NCBI GenBank assembly: GCA_948470475.1
Contig: OX419343.1
Span: forward strand, 1,786,203 to 1,850,202
DNA from: Galaxea fascicularis
Lineage: Eukaryota; Cnidaria; Anthozoa; Scleractinia; Euphylliidae
Length of the DNA: 64,000 nucleotides
Direction of reading: 5' to 3'
The notes under the pieces were generated by a model. That model had not been told where the DNA came from, searched no databases, and worked only from the letters and a program-made list of their open reading frames with translations. This document shows positions 35,017-48,100 of this stretch, piece after piece. How positions within the stretch are numbered: the first letter of the stretch is position 1; every line of letters begins with the position of its first letter. The translations under genes were made by a program, and so were the position numbers.

Positions 35017-38000
35017 GTTGTTTGTAAATACACCTTTGCCTGCTCTTGGCCCTTGGTATTTGGTGAGCGATTTTAACTATTTTTGCTTTACAGATTCAAA
35101 ACCTTTTCAACAGCTTTGAACTCAAGGACACATTACAGCCCTTGCTGAAAATCATAGATCACAACACACTGTTACATTAACATTACTGTCCATGATGCTA
35201 TGGATAACAGGCTGTGTAATATGAAGCAGCAATTGCTTAATATGTTGTTACAAACATCAAGCCAGCTGCAGCCAATTGAAAAATTGTTGAGGCACTCCTG
35301 ATGAAAAACAGCTTTTCTCTTTATCGCTGCTGGTAAGAAACCTGTGAGATATCACGCACACCCCTTTCCTTCTTAAAGTTGTTCATCCAAGTTCCGAGCA
35401 TGGTGTTGCACTGATGGCAACTTTGATAAGGAGGGGGGGCGGGGGATGGAAAGCACAAGATTATAGAGACATCACTACACCCCTAAATTAATGGTTGTAG
35501 CAAGCAAATAAAGCAATATTTCAACCACAGTTTGTGCTTGCTGATGAACACCTTATTTACACACAATTCCGATATAAGTGTTCATTTGCCTGATTGACTG
35601 ACTTTTATTTATTTCAACTTTATAATTCAAGAATTTAATGTCACTTCATTTTAAGCATGCTATTTCACCTCAAATAAATGTCTAAATTGTGTTATTTTTA
35701 AATAATTTTAGGCCTTGGCAGCATGAATTCAGTCAGTGGAAAAGCGTGTGCAGGTTACTGTTTGATGGCTGTTTTGACAGTTAATTGGATTACCTGAAAA
35801 TCAGTGGGTGGGGATTTAATAACGCAGTCTTTCAGGCAGGTGTTCCTTTCAAAGTTTTTGAACATTTAACATGTTTATGTGAGCAGGTACATGTAAAACA
35901 CAGTAAATGCCAATGAATGTCATTTTAAATTGATTGATTGATTGATTGATTGATTGGTGTATTGATTGATTGATTGATTGATTGCACTGTGGAAAATGGT
36001 CATGTCTATTACAGCCAATGCATGTCCAAATAAGATCACTTAAACCTTGAAAGTCGGCAATGGAATACAACAGTGTACATACCTCCTCCTACAGAGGGAG
36101 CACTGCGATCATTTGTCTCCGTTTTCTTAAGCCTGGCACCTTTATGGATCTGACTCAACAGAGCTCCCCTGTCAGTTGGCTTCCCAGAGGACTTAGATGG
36201 CGGTGGACCAGAATGCCTGGGTGCAGGGGGAGGGGGTGGTCCTGGAGGGGGAGGGGGAGGGGGAGGCATTTTTCACTTTTAAATTACTTACTCCCCCTTT
36301 GACAGTCCTTTGTATTATCTGAAAAACAAAAATTTATATATAGACACAGAGGTTAAACACTGTAGTTGAAAGAACACATGGTCTCTTAATGACTGTTACC
36401 CTAAAAACCAAATTAGAAGGGGAGAGACAGGCCTCTGGTCGCTGAGGAGCCAAGAAATGTTTTCATATTATGACAGTGGGACAGTATTCATCCTAGTTCA
36501 TTGATTGGTTCTTCAAATGAAACAACATTTGTAGTTGGCTGACAAAAAGCATGGTTTCCCTACCAACGTGAAATAACAAATCTGACTGGCTTTGAAAAAG
36601 CGTGTTTTCCCAGGTGACAGCAAAGCACAAAAAGGAGATTCTGTGTTTGTGTGACCAGAGGCTATTTTCTCCTCTAGGCACTTTGCGCCTCATGGCTGCA
36701 GTTTTGCACAATAATTTTCCTTCTACAAACTAAAGAAATAACCTCTAGCACCCAGGGTAAATGACTGCGTCCCAAGTAAAAAATACAGTACAATTAATGC
36801 AAATTAAAACCAAATAAACCTTGGCAAGTGAAATAAATCAGGGAGCAAACCAACAGAATGAGAAAAAAATTATTGACAAATGAAGTCCAATTAATTTGTA
36901 TCTATAAAGTGTGTTAGTGGTGATGAAACATTTAGATCAAACACATTGAATTCAAAAAAAAATTTTCACCTTCCTTGTATAGCAGCTTTGAATGCTTAAC
37001 ATACTGGAACTCTATAATATTCTATTATTATTATCATTACTATTTCCAATTACAATAGTAACATGAAACCTGATATCATATGAACGGTAATTAGTAGTGT
37101 AACTATATTTTTCTGACTTCCTTGTGAGACAATATCATTGTTAAGTATGTAACAGCAAGCACGGAAATTCTTGGCAGGACGGTAAGAAATAAAGTTCAGT
37201 TTACATTGAAAGTGCTACTGCATAGAAATACCATGAGCTAAGTTCGTCAATAATGAGAAGGGAGACCCAGTAAGTGAACATTTCAGAAACTGAGCAATTA
37301 AGTGAAGTTAACCTATGCAAACCATTCGCAATTTAGGTGCGCGCGTACGACATTCCGTGATTCGAAGATACGCTACTTCCGCTATAGCGAGGTTTCGCTC
37401 TCTTTTCAAAACACTGTTTACTGCCACTTAAAATTCCGATACCACTCTTTGGACCAAATAAAGCTCTGAAAGTTCAGTACCGACGAAGTCTCACATTTCC
37501 TCTAAGAATCTCAAACTCCAATACGAGGCGCCTGTACAAACACGGTAACATGTCCATTGGTCACACTTTTTTATAGTTCTTCACCATTTCCTAACCAGGT
37601 ATGCTACAATTCTTACCATGATGAAGCCGGGAAATGCGACTTCATGTGTAACTCGTTGCTTAAATTACTCGGAAGAAGGGTGACAGGGAAACAGAAAGGT
37701 GGTCATTGTAACTGGGATCCCAAAGCTAACCAAACTTACTAATGCAAGGGAATGAACTCGGCGGTCGTCTTAAACTAAGTTATGTGCCTACGGTGGGAGG
37801 CGTGTGCTAACATGTACACTGTGATTAATTCTAGTGACAAAGCAAAAAGCTGCGACAAGAACACATTCAAAGTCTAAAGCTCGAACGGTGTACCAAGAAC
37901 CTGAAATCTTATGTCACTGTGAGAACGGAAAGGTAGGTGCAAGAACTCTCAAAGTGGTGTTACCTGTATCATACAAGCGTTAGGATGGTTTCGTGTGCGA

Positions 38001-41000
38001 TAATTCTTAGTTATCACGCGATTCTTACCTTACCACTCAGCCTCTATAATATAGAGGTTCCATACTTTTCTAGGGAATACGTCAGTTACTGTTGGGAAAC
38101 CCAAGATCTCCAAGAACTCCAAGAATATGAACGGTTGCCGGTTAATCAAAATGGCCGTAGAAATAGTAAGCGAGTCTCATGTCGTCACCACCCCTGATTA
38201 TGACGTATTTCCTCACATCCAGTCCAACGCTGAGCCGCGCTTCTCGCGGAAAATCGACACGTATAGCGCATCAAATTTCCTATCTAGGTGGCCCTCCTAT
38301 CCCGATAACCTGTTTGACGATTTGTACATTGAACAGAGAAGACGTTAAGCTGCTTCTCCCTGCTAAAATTTAAGTAAGTATCGAGTCACGAGATGATCCC
38401 TGATGCGCCTAAGGGATACCAAAAGCTCCTCGTGTTGGGTTCAACTCCTGACAGATCGACACCATATCCAGTTTCTTTTCCAAAGTGAACATCTGTATTG
38501 TTCTTTTGTTGTTGTTGTTTTTTGTTGTTGTTGTTGAAAAGGCCACCAACTAGGCTCCCAATGTACAGGGCAGCAAAAGATAACGTTTATTTAACCGCTC
38601 CTCAGGGGCAAGAGCAACGGCTAAATGAAAGGTGCCGGCAGAGAATCACCCTGCGGAGTTAACCAAGACCGTCGAAAATTCACACTCTTCTTCGAACGCA
38701 AGGGGACGAAACATTGCGTTTTCTTTCGAAACCAATCCACATCTTTTTTAACTTCCGTGTATTGATCAGTTTAACCCTTTCAATGGTTTTAAGGGTTTAA
38801 AAAAACCCTGCAGTTTTCCCTTTCTGTTCTCATTATTTCTCTTTGGTAATATAGTCAACTCTCTCATAGCGACCACTTCTCGTAACCAATCACTTTGTAA
38901 ATAACCGTTTTCTTTCTCAGTCAAATATTGTTTCAAAAACTCTCTCATAAGCGATCACTACTCAAATTTCTTAAGCGACTGCGACCACTTTTAGGGCAGA
39001 AATTTGACGTATTCTTTTGTTTTCTGCTTCGACTACCCAAGATGATCACGTTTGATCCTTAGAAAATCATTACTCAAATGTCACAAGTCCAGTTTTTAAT
39101 ATCACTGACCCGGAGTGCCGACAAATAATAATAGTTTGCATACAAAAAAGATTGATAGATCCGTAAGTAAACAGGAATTGTTAATGTGATACAAAAGTTT
39201 CAACAGGAGTATTATGATAAAATTTTCGAGATGTTATTAGATGTGAAATATGCCAGTGTTTTATCTAACTCTAAATTTCGCTAAAAAGGTGATATTTTTA
39301 TGTAATAAGAGTTAATCAATTCAGTTTTGCTTTTATTTTGTTGACTTTTCTCGTAAGCGCCCACCTCCCGCAAGTGCCACTTTGTCGTGCACCAAGAGTG
39401 GTCGCTTACGAGAGAGTTGACTGTAGTTGAGAGAATTTGCTCAAGTTTAGAATCCGAGCAGTCCCTCATTTTTCTCGTGCGTTTCTCAAACCCCCCGAAG
39501 CAGATCACAGTTTCAGAAATGGCTTTCCGGGACTTTCGAGAAACGGGCCCCCGGATAGAAGAGCGCGCGAAGCCCGCGAGGCCTACGCGAAAATTGCCTC
39601 GCGCGAGGACAGGGCAGGATGGCCGAGTGGTCTGGGGCGCTGGTAAGAGTCTTTATTCATAGTCAAGTAGTCACAACATACGTGTGGTTTTACATACATG
39701 ACAAAGCAATCTTATTAATTTAAGATCAAGTACAATTAAATAAAATTAAAAAGACACCTATTAATAAATGATGTCTTAAAGCGTTCTAGCGTTAAAGCAG
39801 GTAAAATAAAATCGTGTCCTCTGTTTCGCTAAAGTCTCTGTTTCTTAGGGGGTAATAGTTGGTAAAGAGGATGGGAAGGAGTATCCATGGTAGTGTTCCA
39901 TAGTTTACAGTCTCGATTTCTGATAACTTCGGCCAAAAGCCCCGAAGCGGATCCCGGGTTTAAGTCCCGTTCTGACCACCCGCTGGTGTTGTTCTGGGTA
40001 AGTGCCTGGTTCAGCTCCTCGGTCATCCTTGTAAATAGCCAACTGGTCTGCCTCCCGCCAGTTGAGATTCTCACCCTGTTTGCTCAGCCCCACTAGCATT
40101 TGTGCTGAATAAACTGCCGAGGGTAAATAAAAGTCATTTATTAATCAAGAGGAAAACTGAGGAAGTACAAAGATTACGCGTTGTTCTATCAATAAAAAAT
40201 CTTGGAGATTTTCAACAATCAGACGCTCCACTCTCATCACTCAAGATAACAGTGATTGTGGTTCAGTTCAAAGATAGATAAATCAAACTCTGGAAGAACT
40301 ATTAGTAGGAAAATGTGTTCCAACTGGATTTGGCGGAAGTTCAACTTAAGTTTTCCGCTTACTAAAGACGTTCGCGAACACGTTAGACTGCGTGGCAGGC
40401 GTAAAAGGGGAGGAGGATGGAGAACGAGAGAAAAATGGGTCTTGGTGATATCACTCAAAAACTCCCTCGAAGAAAAGACAAATGAATTGGAATTCTCGAA
40501 AGGTTATGGAAGCTCTGAATCCTTTCGCATAAACCTTTTTTTAAACTTTGCATAATGTTGGATCTAAACACATCAATAACTGTTCCACAATTTAAAAAAA
40601 ATGGGATTTACTGTAATCGTTTTTTGTCACTTGGGGGGCATCTAACAGGTTATATTGTTATGGTAAACTGTGTTAGCAAAATTTCTAAACTTTTTAACCA
40701 TCCCAGGGCTTGAAATAACTATTGGGCAGGCGCTGGACACATTGTCCGGTCAAACGTGATTTTGCTCGGACATAGGCATTTTTGGCCGGACAAATTTAAT
40801 CCATCTTAACTAGTTGCAATAGAGGCTCCATTTTGAGAGGAAATGGGCGCGCAATCTTCAGCAGTTTACAACACGCACAGCAGTAGCCAATTTGCGGTCG
40901 CGACTGACAACAGGAAATGTCATCAATTTCACAAACAAAAGTCCCTCTAGTTAGTATCTTTTTTGGGAACATGATAAGATTGAATAAATTTCCATCATGA

Positions 41001-42174
41001 TTGTCTCAAAATTGAATTTTCTTTGAAAGCCCAAATGACCGGACATGTCCGGTCATCCACGGATTTGCTCGGACAACGATTCTGACCGGACATTGTCAGT
41101 TGACCGGCCGTTATTTCAGGCCCTGCATCCTTCCTCCAAATATTATCTACAAAGCGATACAAAAGGCCACAAAATTTGTTTTTGTGCACCAACATGGCCG
41201 CCGTGACGTCATGTGGAAACGATTAGGCATTTGTTTGATATCCCCGTGAGTGTGGTTATGTGTTTATGTTTGGAAGCAGGATGGCCGAGTGGTTAGGGCG
41301 CTGGATTTCAATACGGTGACCCGGGTTCAAATCCCGCTCTGGCCACTAGCTGGTGTTGTTCCGGGTAAAATAGCCAACTGGTTTGCCTCCCGCCGGTTGG
41401 GATTCTTATCATGTTAAGTTTATTTGAATTATTTGTTTATTTGGATTTAAGTGGAGTGCCTGTAAACTAGCTTGGATAGCTAAGTGCACTTCCACTATAA
41501 ACACAGTATTTATGTAGTAACGATCCATCAAAGTGCTGGAGAGTGTTGGAATCCACACAAAGCATTGCTTGTTGGCTACAATTAAATCAGCTCTGGAATA
41601 TTTGGAGAGCTGTCACTGACATATCTCAACTCTAAGAGACTGAAGGTGCCTCAGATGGCCCAAGTCTACAGTCACGTCATTTTACTGTTACCACTAACAA
41701 TAATACAGAGGCACAAAGTGTGTCAAAAATGATTTTATTGAGAAGCAGGCTGCAACTAACTGAATACTGGCTCCCATTTGATGTGCAATTCAAGCATAGA
41801 AAGAAGTTTTCAATTAGCTTATGAAGAATTGGTATAATGCAAGGTCTCATGAACAAACTACTCCGACACATTTCAGCCACCACCACCAAGGCCTTTCAAA
41901 CATAAGGGCTCTGAGTAGTTTTAGTAGAGAGCTGAAATCCACAGCTGACTAAAACAATCCCCAAAACTTAACTTAGCTTTAGTCTCTCTTCACAATTATG
42001 AAGCCTGTTTGCCATGAACTTTTGTTTGCACTTAGTAAACTGACTACAATTCAAAGGTTACACGTGATCTCGCACATCTAGAGCATAACATCCATTACTG
42101 AAATATTTCCAGACAGAGAAGATGTTCAAAATTGAACCACGGATTGAATTGTCATCAACCTTTCATCCATTCAT

Positions 42175-45100
42175 TCAAAATCCTCCCATCCCTCCCATGC
42201 CGCCCATTCCTCCCATACCCCCCATTCCTGCCATTCCAGCCATGTCAGCCTTCTCATCTTTGGGCATATCAACAATGACTGTCTCAGCAGTCGTCAGAAG
42301 TGAAGCCACACCTGCAGCATCTGTAATAGCTGTTCTAACTACCTTCGTGGGATCGATAATTCCACACTGGATCATGTCAACGTAAGTATTGTTCAGGGCA
42401 TCATAACCATGGTTACCTTCCAAGGAAACAACCTGAAAATAACAAGAGGAATGAGAGGCAAGTTCGCCCAAACCCTCAGAAATTATTCAGTCTATAAATA
42501 TCTGAATGTAAGTTGTACAAGAACATGAAACAGTAAGGTAACAGGACGGAGCTCAGGGAATAGTGTTCATTTAAAAGTACAGTCATGTAGGTGGGGAAGC
42601 TGCGAGTTACCAGAAATCTATACAAGCAAGTCAGGCACTGTCTGAACTGTGCCTCACAGCCACAAGCAATTAAATGCAGGTTTGCATACCTTTTCAACCA
42701 CCAATGGTGCTTCTACACCAGCATTTTCTGCGATGGTCTGACATGGTTTGCGAAGAGCTCGCCTCACAAGTTCAACTCCTTTTTGCTGGTCTTCATTACT
42801 TGTTGAAAGGTTCTCAAGGCTCTGAATGCATCTTAACAGTGCAACACCTCCACCAGGGACAATGCCTTCCTCTACAGCAGCCCTTGTAGCATTAAGAGCA
42901 TCATTGACACGATCCTTCTTCTCATTCACTTCTACTTCACTTGAGCCACCAATCTACAGAAAGTGTTTATCAAAAAGATGTTAATCATGGCTCCATGAAA
43001 TTAACCAAATGAAGCCTGATATGGGCAGAGATGAAACAAAATTCATGTTTTTCAAAACCAGTGAATTCAGGCATTGAAAACATAACAGCTTGATTTCTAC
43101 AATGTTTTTGCACAATGGTCCTTGTTGGTTCTACACACCATGCAATAAAATGGCATTAACACTTTGCAAGTTTGCACGCTGAACAAACTGGCTGACTTTT
43201 CCATTTTGCTGATGGCACCAAAAGTCAACATTTTATCCAGCAAAACTGAATTCTCACCTTCAAGATAGCAACACCATCAGAAAGTCTCGCCAGTCTTTCA
43301 TTTATTTTCTCTTTTTCGTATTCTGAAGTGGTGAGCTCCAGTTCTTCCCTGAGTTGTGTGCACCTCTTTTCAATTTCCTCCTTGTCTCCCTTGCCTTTGA
43401 GAAACAGGGTGTCATCTTTTGTGATTGACACCTCTCCAACTTCCCCAAGATCCTGAATTTGGATGTCTTCAATTTTGGTTTCTAATGCTTCATCTCCAAA
43501 CACCATGCCTCCCATTGAAATGGCCATATCTTGAAGGGTATTTTTGCGATTATCGCCAAATCCTGGAGCCTTAACTGCAGCCACTTGAAGACCAACCTTA
43601 AGCCTAAACAATATAAAATAATTTTTTTTCCATAATTGATAAAAGTTTAAAATAATTATTTTTATCTGTCAAGGATCAATCTCGAGTTCCATGTTTTGTT
43701 TCTTTTCCGAGGAAGTTTTGACTCAACACCAACCACATAAAGTTGATATAATTTATTAGACTTCAAAACAACTACAAAGATTTTTGTTGTAGATTTTTAA
43801 AACATCTTTCTTTGTCTATAAAAGTTGAAAGCCAAAATCCAGTCCATGGATTGACCTGAACAACACTGATTTAGCATTCCTTTAATCAAAATCAAAATAT
43901 TAATGATGGCATGTTTGAAGTTGTACTGTAGACAATCACTGCAGGTAAAACAAAAACTTCAAAATTGCATTAATATAGATAAATGAACACACAGGTAGTA
44001 TTACATAGCTTGCAGAAGCGATCTATCACTTTAATGACAGTTGTGAAACCACAATTTGTGGCTTAAAAATTGCTTGAAAGTGGAAAGTGCTTAGCAGATG
44101 TCATTAGGCTTACCCCAAGTACTGAAAGAGTTATTTACCTGTTAAGCACAAGAGTCGTAAGTGCTTCACCATCAACATCTTCTGCCACAATAACAAGGGG
44201 TTTTCTGTGCCCATTGGCCAGTTCAAGGGCTGGAACAATCTGTTGAATGGATGAGATTTTCTTCTGGCAAAGCAGAACCAAACAATCCTGAAACTCAACC
44301 TTTTGTCCTACAAAAAAAGATAATGAGTTGGTTAACAAAAGCTTCAGTTTTATCAGAAGTGTGGTTTTGCTTATTTTGATACGGGTCTTAAAACTACAAT
44401 ACTGCACTTGACAATGACAGTGATTGTCCGCAATTACAAACACTACTTGAGTAGTAGTGAAAACAAAGCCCCAAAAAATTCATGTTTGCACAGAGTCGAA
44501 AGCCATTACCTTTGCGATACTGGTGCAGTGCTCTACCAAATGAGCTTGCAAGCCAATTGGGAGACGGTCATTTTTTTTTGTGGGTTCATAACAAACCAGT
44601 GAGTGATAAAGAAACGAATGTGAAAATAATTTTTTTCAGGCTTTAGTTTCACAACTCCTCACATAGTGTTTACGACCACAACTATCACTTTCATCTTCAT
44701 TCATTACTGCGAAGTTCAAATATATGATTTCATACATTCACATTAATTTAATACTGCAGTTCCTTCCACATTATCGTTACCTTTAGTGGTGTTGATAAAA
44801 TATGGGGAGATGTAACCACGGTCAAACTTCATTCCCTCAATAAGCTCCAGTTCATCATGAAGAGTCTTACCATCCTGCAAGAGAAAAACGTAGTCTATCT
44901 TACTTCTTGACACTAAAAATAACAGCTGTTGCTAATGCTACCCATCAAATAGAATAAAGCCATTCCAGTGAAATGCTATTCCTTTACTTTTTTTTTTTCT
45001 TTTAATATTTTCTTGACTAACTTTTATATTACAATTCGTTTTCTGATTAGATTAATCACTGATAATCATAATCATCAAAATCATAATAAATAATAGATGC

Positions 45101-48100
45101 TGAAACTCCTACAGCAAAGAGGATTATGTTTGTTGCTTTTTATGGGCTGGGAAGAAACCAGAGTACCCAGAAGGAAACCTCTCAGGGCAAGAAATTAAAC
45201 CCTGGCCACATTTGGCAGAGGTTTCATTAAGGTTCTGAGCAGAAAGGCAATAACTTTTCACAAGCAGGCAAATATGTTTCGATTTAACTTATTTATCACA
45301 AAAAATTGCCTTGATGTGCGCATGGCAGGTGGGCAAAACACTGTTTACCACTGGCCAATTTGCCTGGTGCCTGGCCTTTAATGAAACCTCTGATTTGGTG
45401 AGAGGTGAGTGCTCTTTAACTGTGAATCCCTGCAATTGCCCAAGACCACACTGCATACCTTGCTGTGTTCAATCGTCATAAATTTCATCTCATACACACC
45501 AATGACTGTCACTGAGTTTCCTTATTTATGCAAAAGGTTCTAGGATGTTTTCGCAGGTTTTGGCATCTTGGTTAAAACCATGCAGGGGCAACAATTCAAC
45601 ATGACCAAGACCACACATGACAACAGAGCTTAACTGAAAATCCATGGAAAAACAATGGATTGCAACTTTCATGATTTCCTTGTTGTGAACAACATCCACC
45701 AAAATAATAAAAGTCCAATAAACATTTAATAATCTACCTTTACAGTAATGACTCCATTTTTCCCAACTTTCTTCATGGCTGAAGAGATCAGTTCTCCGAT
45801 ACCTTGGTCTCCATTTGCAGAAATTGTGGCTACCTGTAAACAAAATTACCTGTATTAATGTAGTTATGATCGAGGAGATGTTGGAAGGTTTACGCAAACA
45901 CTCTTGAGCCATTTTAAGACTGTTTCACTTTCTATTGATCCATCTACTGGGTGTATTTTGAAGCCGGTAACCAATGATTAAAAAAAATTCATCTGGTTGC
46001 CACCTCGTTTGGTTAGCTTAGACAGCTATTTCAAAATTTGAAAAATTATAACCCTGCATGTAGATATTCCAGAGACTACCAGTTAAACCAAAAAATGAAT
46101 AAAGGAGGTAGTTTCTAAAAACCAGTGAAAACCGCCACCCACTTTGTCTAGATTTTCACTTATGACAAATGATTAAAACAAATTCATCAGGTCGCCACCT
46201 CATTTGGTTAGTTTAGACAGCCATTTCAAACTTTGAAACCCCTGCATGTAGAAATTCCAGAGACTACCAGTTAAACCAAAAAATGAATAAAGGGCATAGT
46301 TTCTAAAGAAAATGTGGTGCTGCATCAGTAGGGAAGTAGTACACAAAAATTTGGTTTTACCAACAGAGTTGATAATGTTAATTGACCACCATATGGGGAT
46401 TCCCTCTGATGAAGGGCTTACACTCAAAACATCAACTTTTAGAATCGCTGTATGGTGGACAATTTACATTATCAACTCTGTTGATAAAACCAACCATTTG
46501 TGTACCAGTTAACCAATTTGGTAACAGTGTTTTTCCAAAAAGTTCTTGTGTGTTGTTAAGTGACCACATCACACAGTTGTTATCAACCTGTTTTGGAGGA
46601 TAGCTTGATTAAAATTTGTTTTACTGAGTACTTGAGTAGTTTACTTTTCTGGCTGCTTTTCACGAAAGTTTATATAACATAGTTGCAAAGAGATAAACTC
46701 ATGCGAAACTGAAGAACACAAGTTATTTAATGCAGTGCGACTACATGAGTTTACAGAACTGAACGCGGGAGTTCATCCGGGGCCTTTCCACCACCTACGT
46801 CAGACCCTCAGGGCCTGGGACTAACTATATCGTCACAGCTTTTCAACAGGACAAATAGTTATGTCATATGTAAATTCCTCACGGTAACAACAAAATAGTG
46901 ATCTGCATGGGGTTTTCTATGGTACATTTGAAGGCTGTTTGAATGCTAGACAGTGAAATTAAATCAAATCAAATCAAATCAAATGTTGGTTTTTGAGGAG
47001 AGGGGAAAACTGGAGTGCCCAGAGAAAAACCCCTTGGAGCAGAGAAGAGAACCAACAAACTCAGACCACTTATGATACCAAGTCCAGGAATCGAACCTGG
47101 GGCACATTGGTGGAAGACAAGCGCTCTCACCACTGTGACAACCCTGCTTCCCAGAAAGAAAATCCCTTAACTTTTAACCCTTAAAACCCTAAGAGTGATC
47201 GGCTCAAACTTCTCATTGTAGTCACAAGAAGGACTGGAGAAGGCAAATTGGTTGGTAGTTCACCCAGATGTGAAGCCAAGCAAATAGGCCATTTCCAAAT
47301 TACCTCAGACCTCTTTTTAAAAGCGAGTCTGAATGCTCATCCTTTCATATGCAAATCAATTTTCATTCACAAGTAGATTAAACTCATTTTCATGTGAATC
47401 AAAATTGATTTGCATATGCAAGGATGAGCACTAAGACTTGCTTTGAAAAAGAGGGCTGAGGTAATTCAGAAATGGCCTATTGTTTCTTCCATAAAATTTA
47501 TGGGACATTCTCATCAACAATAAAACTCTAGTGTACACCTGATGGCTAGCCATAGGTAAAATTTCTCCCTGAGCATATTTTGTCCTTGTTTAAGTCCTAA
47601 AAAGAATACCTGGGCAATTTCCTCTGGGGTGGTGACAGGTTTGGACATTTTCTTCAAATTGTCAACCACAGCATCAACTGCTACCATAACACCTAAAGAG
47701 AGCAAAAGATTTGTTTAATTAAACTTTCTTTCTTAAGAGGGGCCTTAACAGTGGCCACAGACACATAGTAAAATATTGTTGGGTTAATGAGACTGGAATC
47801 AATTTAGGCAAAAGTTTTGTCCAATAAATCAAGATCAGTTCACAACACAACCTGAGAGGGGTATGCGATTTACAACTACACTCACCTCGCCTGACTTCTT
47901 GAGGGTTACCTCCTTTGGAAACAATCTCAAACCCCTCCTTTGCAATGGATCGTGCGAGAACAGTGGCAGTGGTAGTGCCATCACCAGCTTCTTCATTTGT
48001 GTTGTTGGCAACATCTTGTACCAGACGGGCACCAACGTTCTGATACTTGTCTTTGAGTTCAATGGCTTTTGCGACAGTCACTCCATCTTTTGTGATCTTT

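Larger units (their letters stand above)
32402..36269 (-). pseudogene. WIPF: WIP 5' half: exons 1-3 only (duplication remnant)
   Basis: Exons 36083-36269, 34574-34726 and 32402-33199 repeat the first three WIP coding exons with the same encoded residues: proline-rich start, WH2, Gly-rich and polyproline parts. The WASP-binding exon and last exon are absent; downstream on this strand lies the truncated HSP60. The 5' flank is copied too, so the promoter may be active. Splicing exon 3 (phase 1) to HSP60 exon 5 gives GGA TGG TAA, a stop after two codons, making a 381-residue WIP without WASP binding. Splicing to HSP60 exon 6 instead would stay in frame. Confidence 0.85.
31778..45421. repeat. Tandem duplication, unit 2 (13,644 bp)
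   Basis: Second copy of 18134-31777. Its right edge lies in an HSP60 intron (…tttaactgt|gaatccc). The central junction reads tttaactgttatcaac. GT is shared by both edges, so the junction can be slid by 2 bp. Beyond unit 2 the HSP60 gene continues intact. Confidence 0.95.

Noticed and set aside
32402..36269. A second complete WIP gene
   Set aside because: The WASP-binding exon and terminal exon have no copy after 32402 on this strand; the duplication stopped in the preceding intron.
18134..45421. Two unmerged haplotypes as the cause of the duplication
   Set aside because: One base difference and no net length change in 13.6 kb is far less than expected between haplotypes of an outbred animal. 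Not excluded outright; depth data would settle it.
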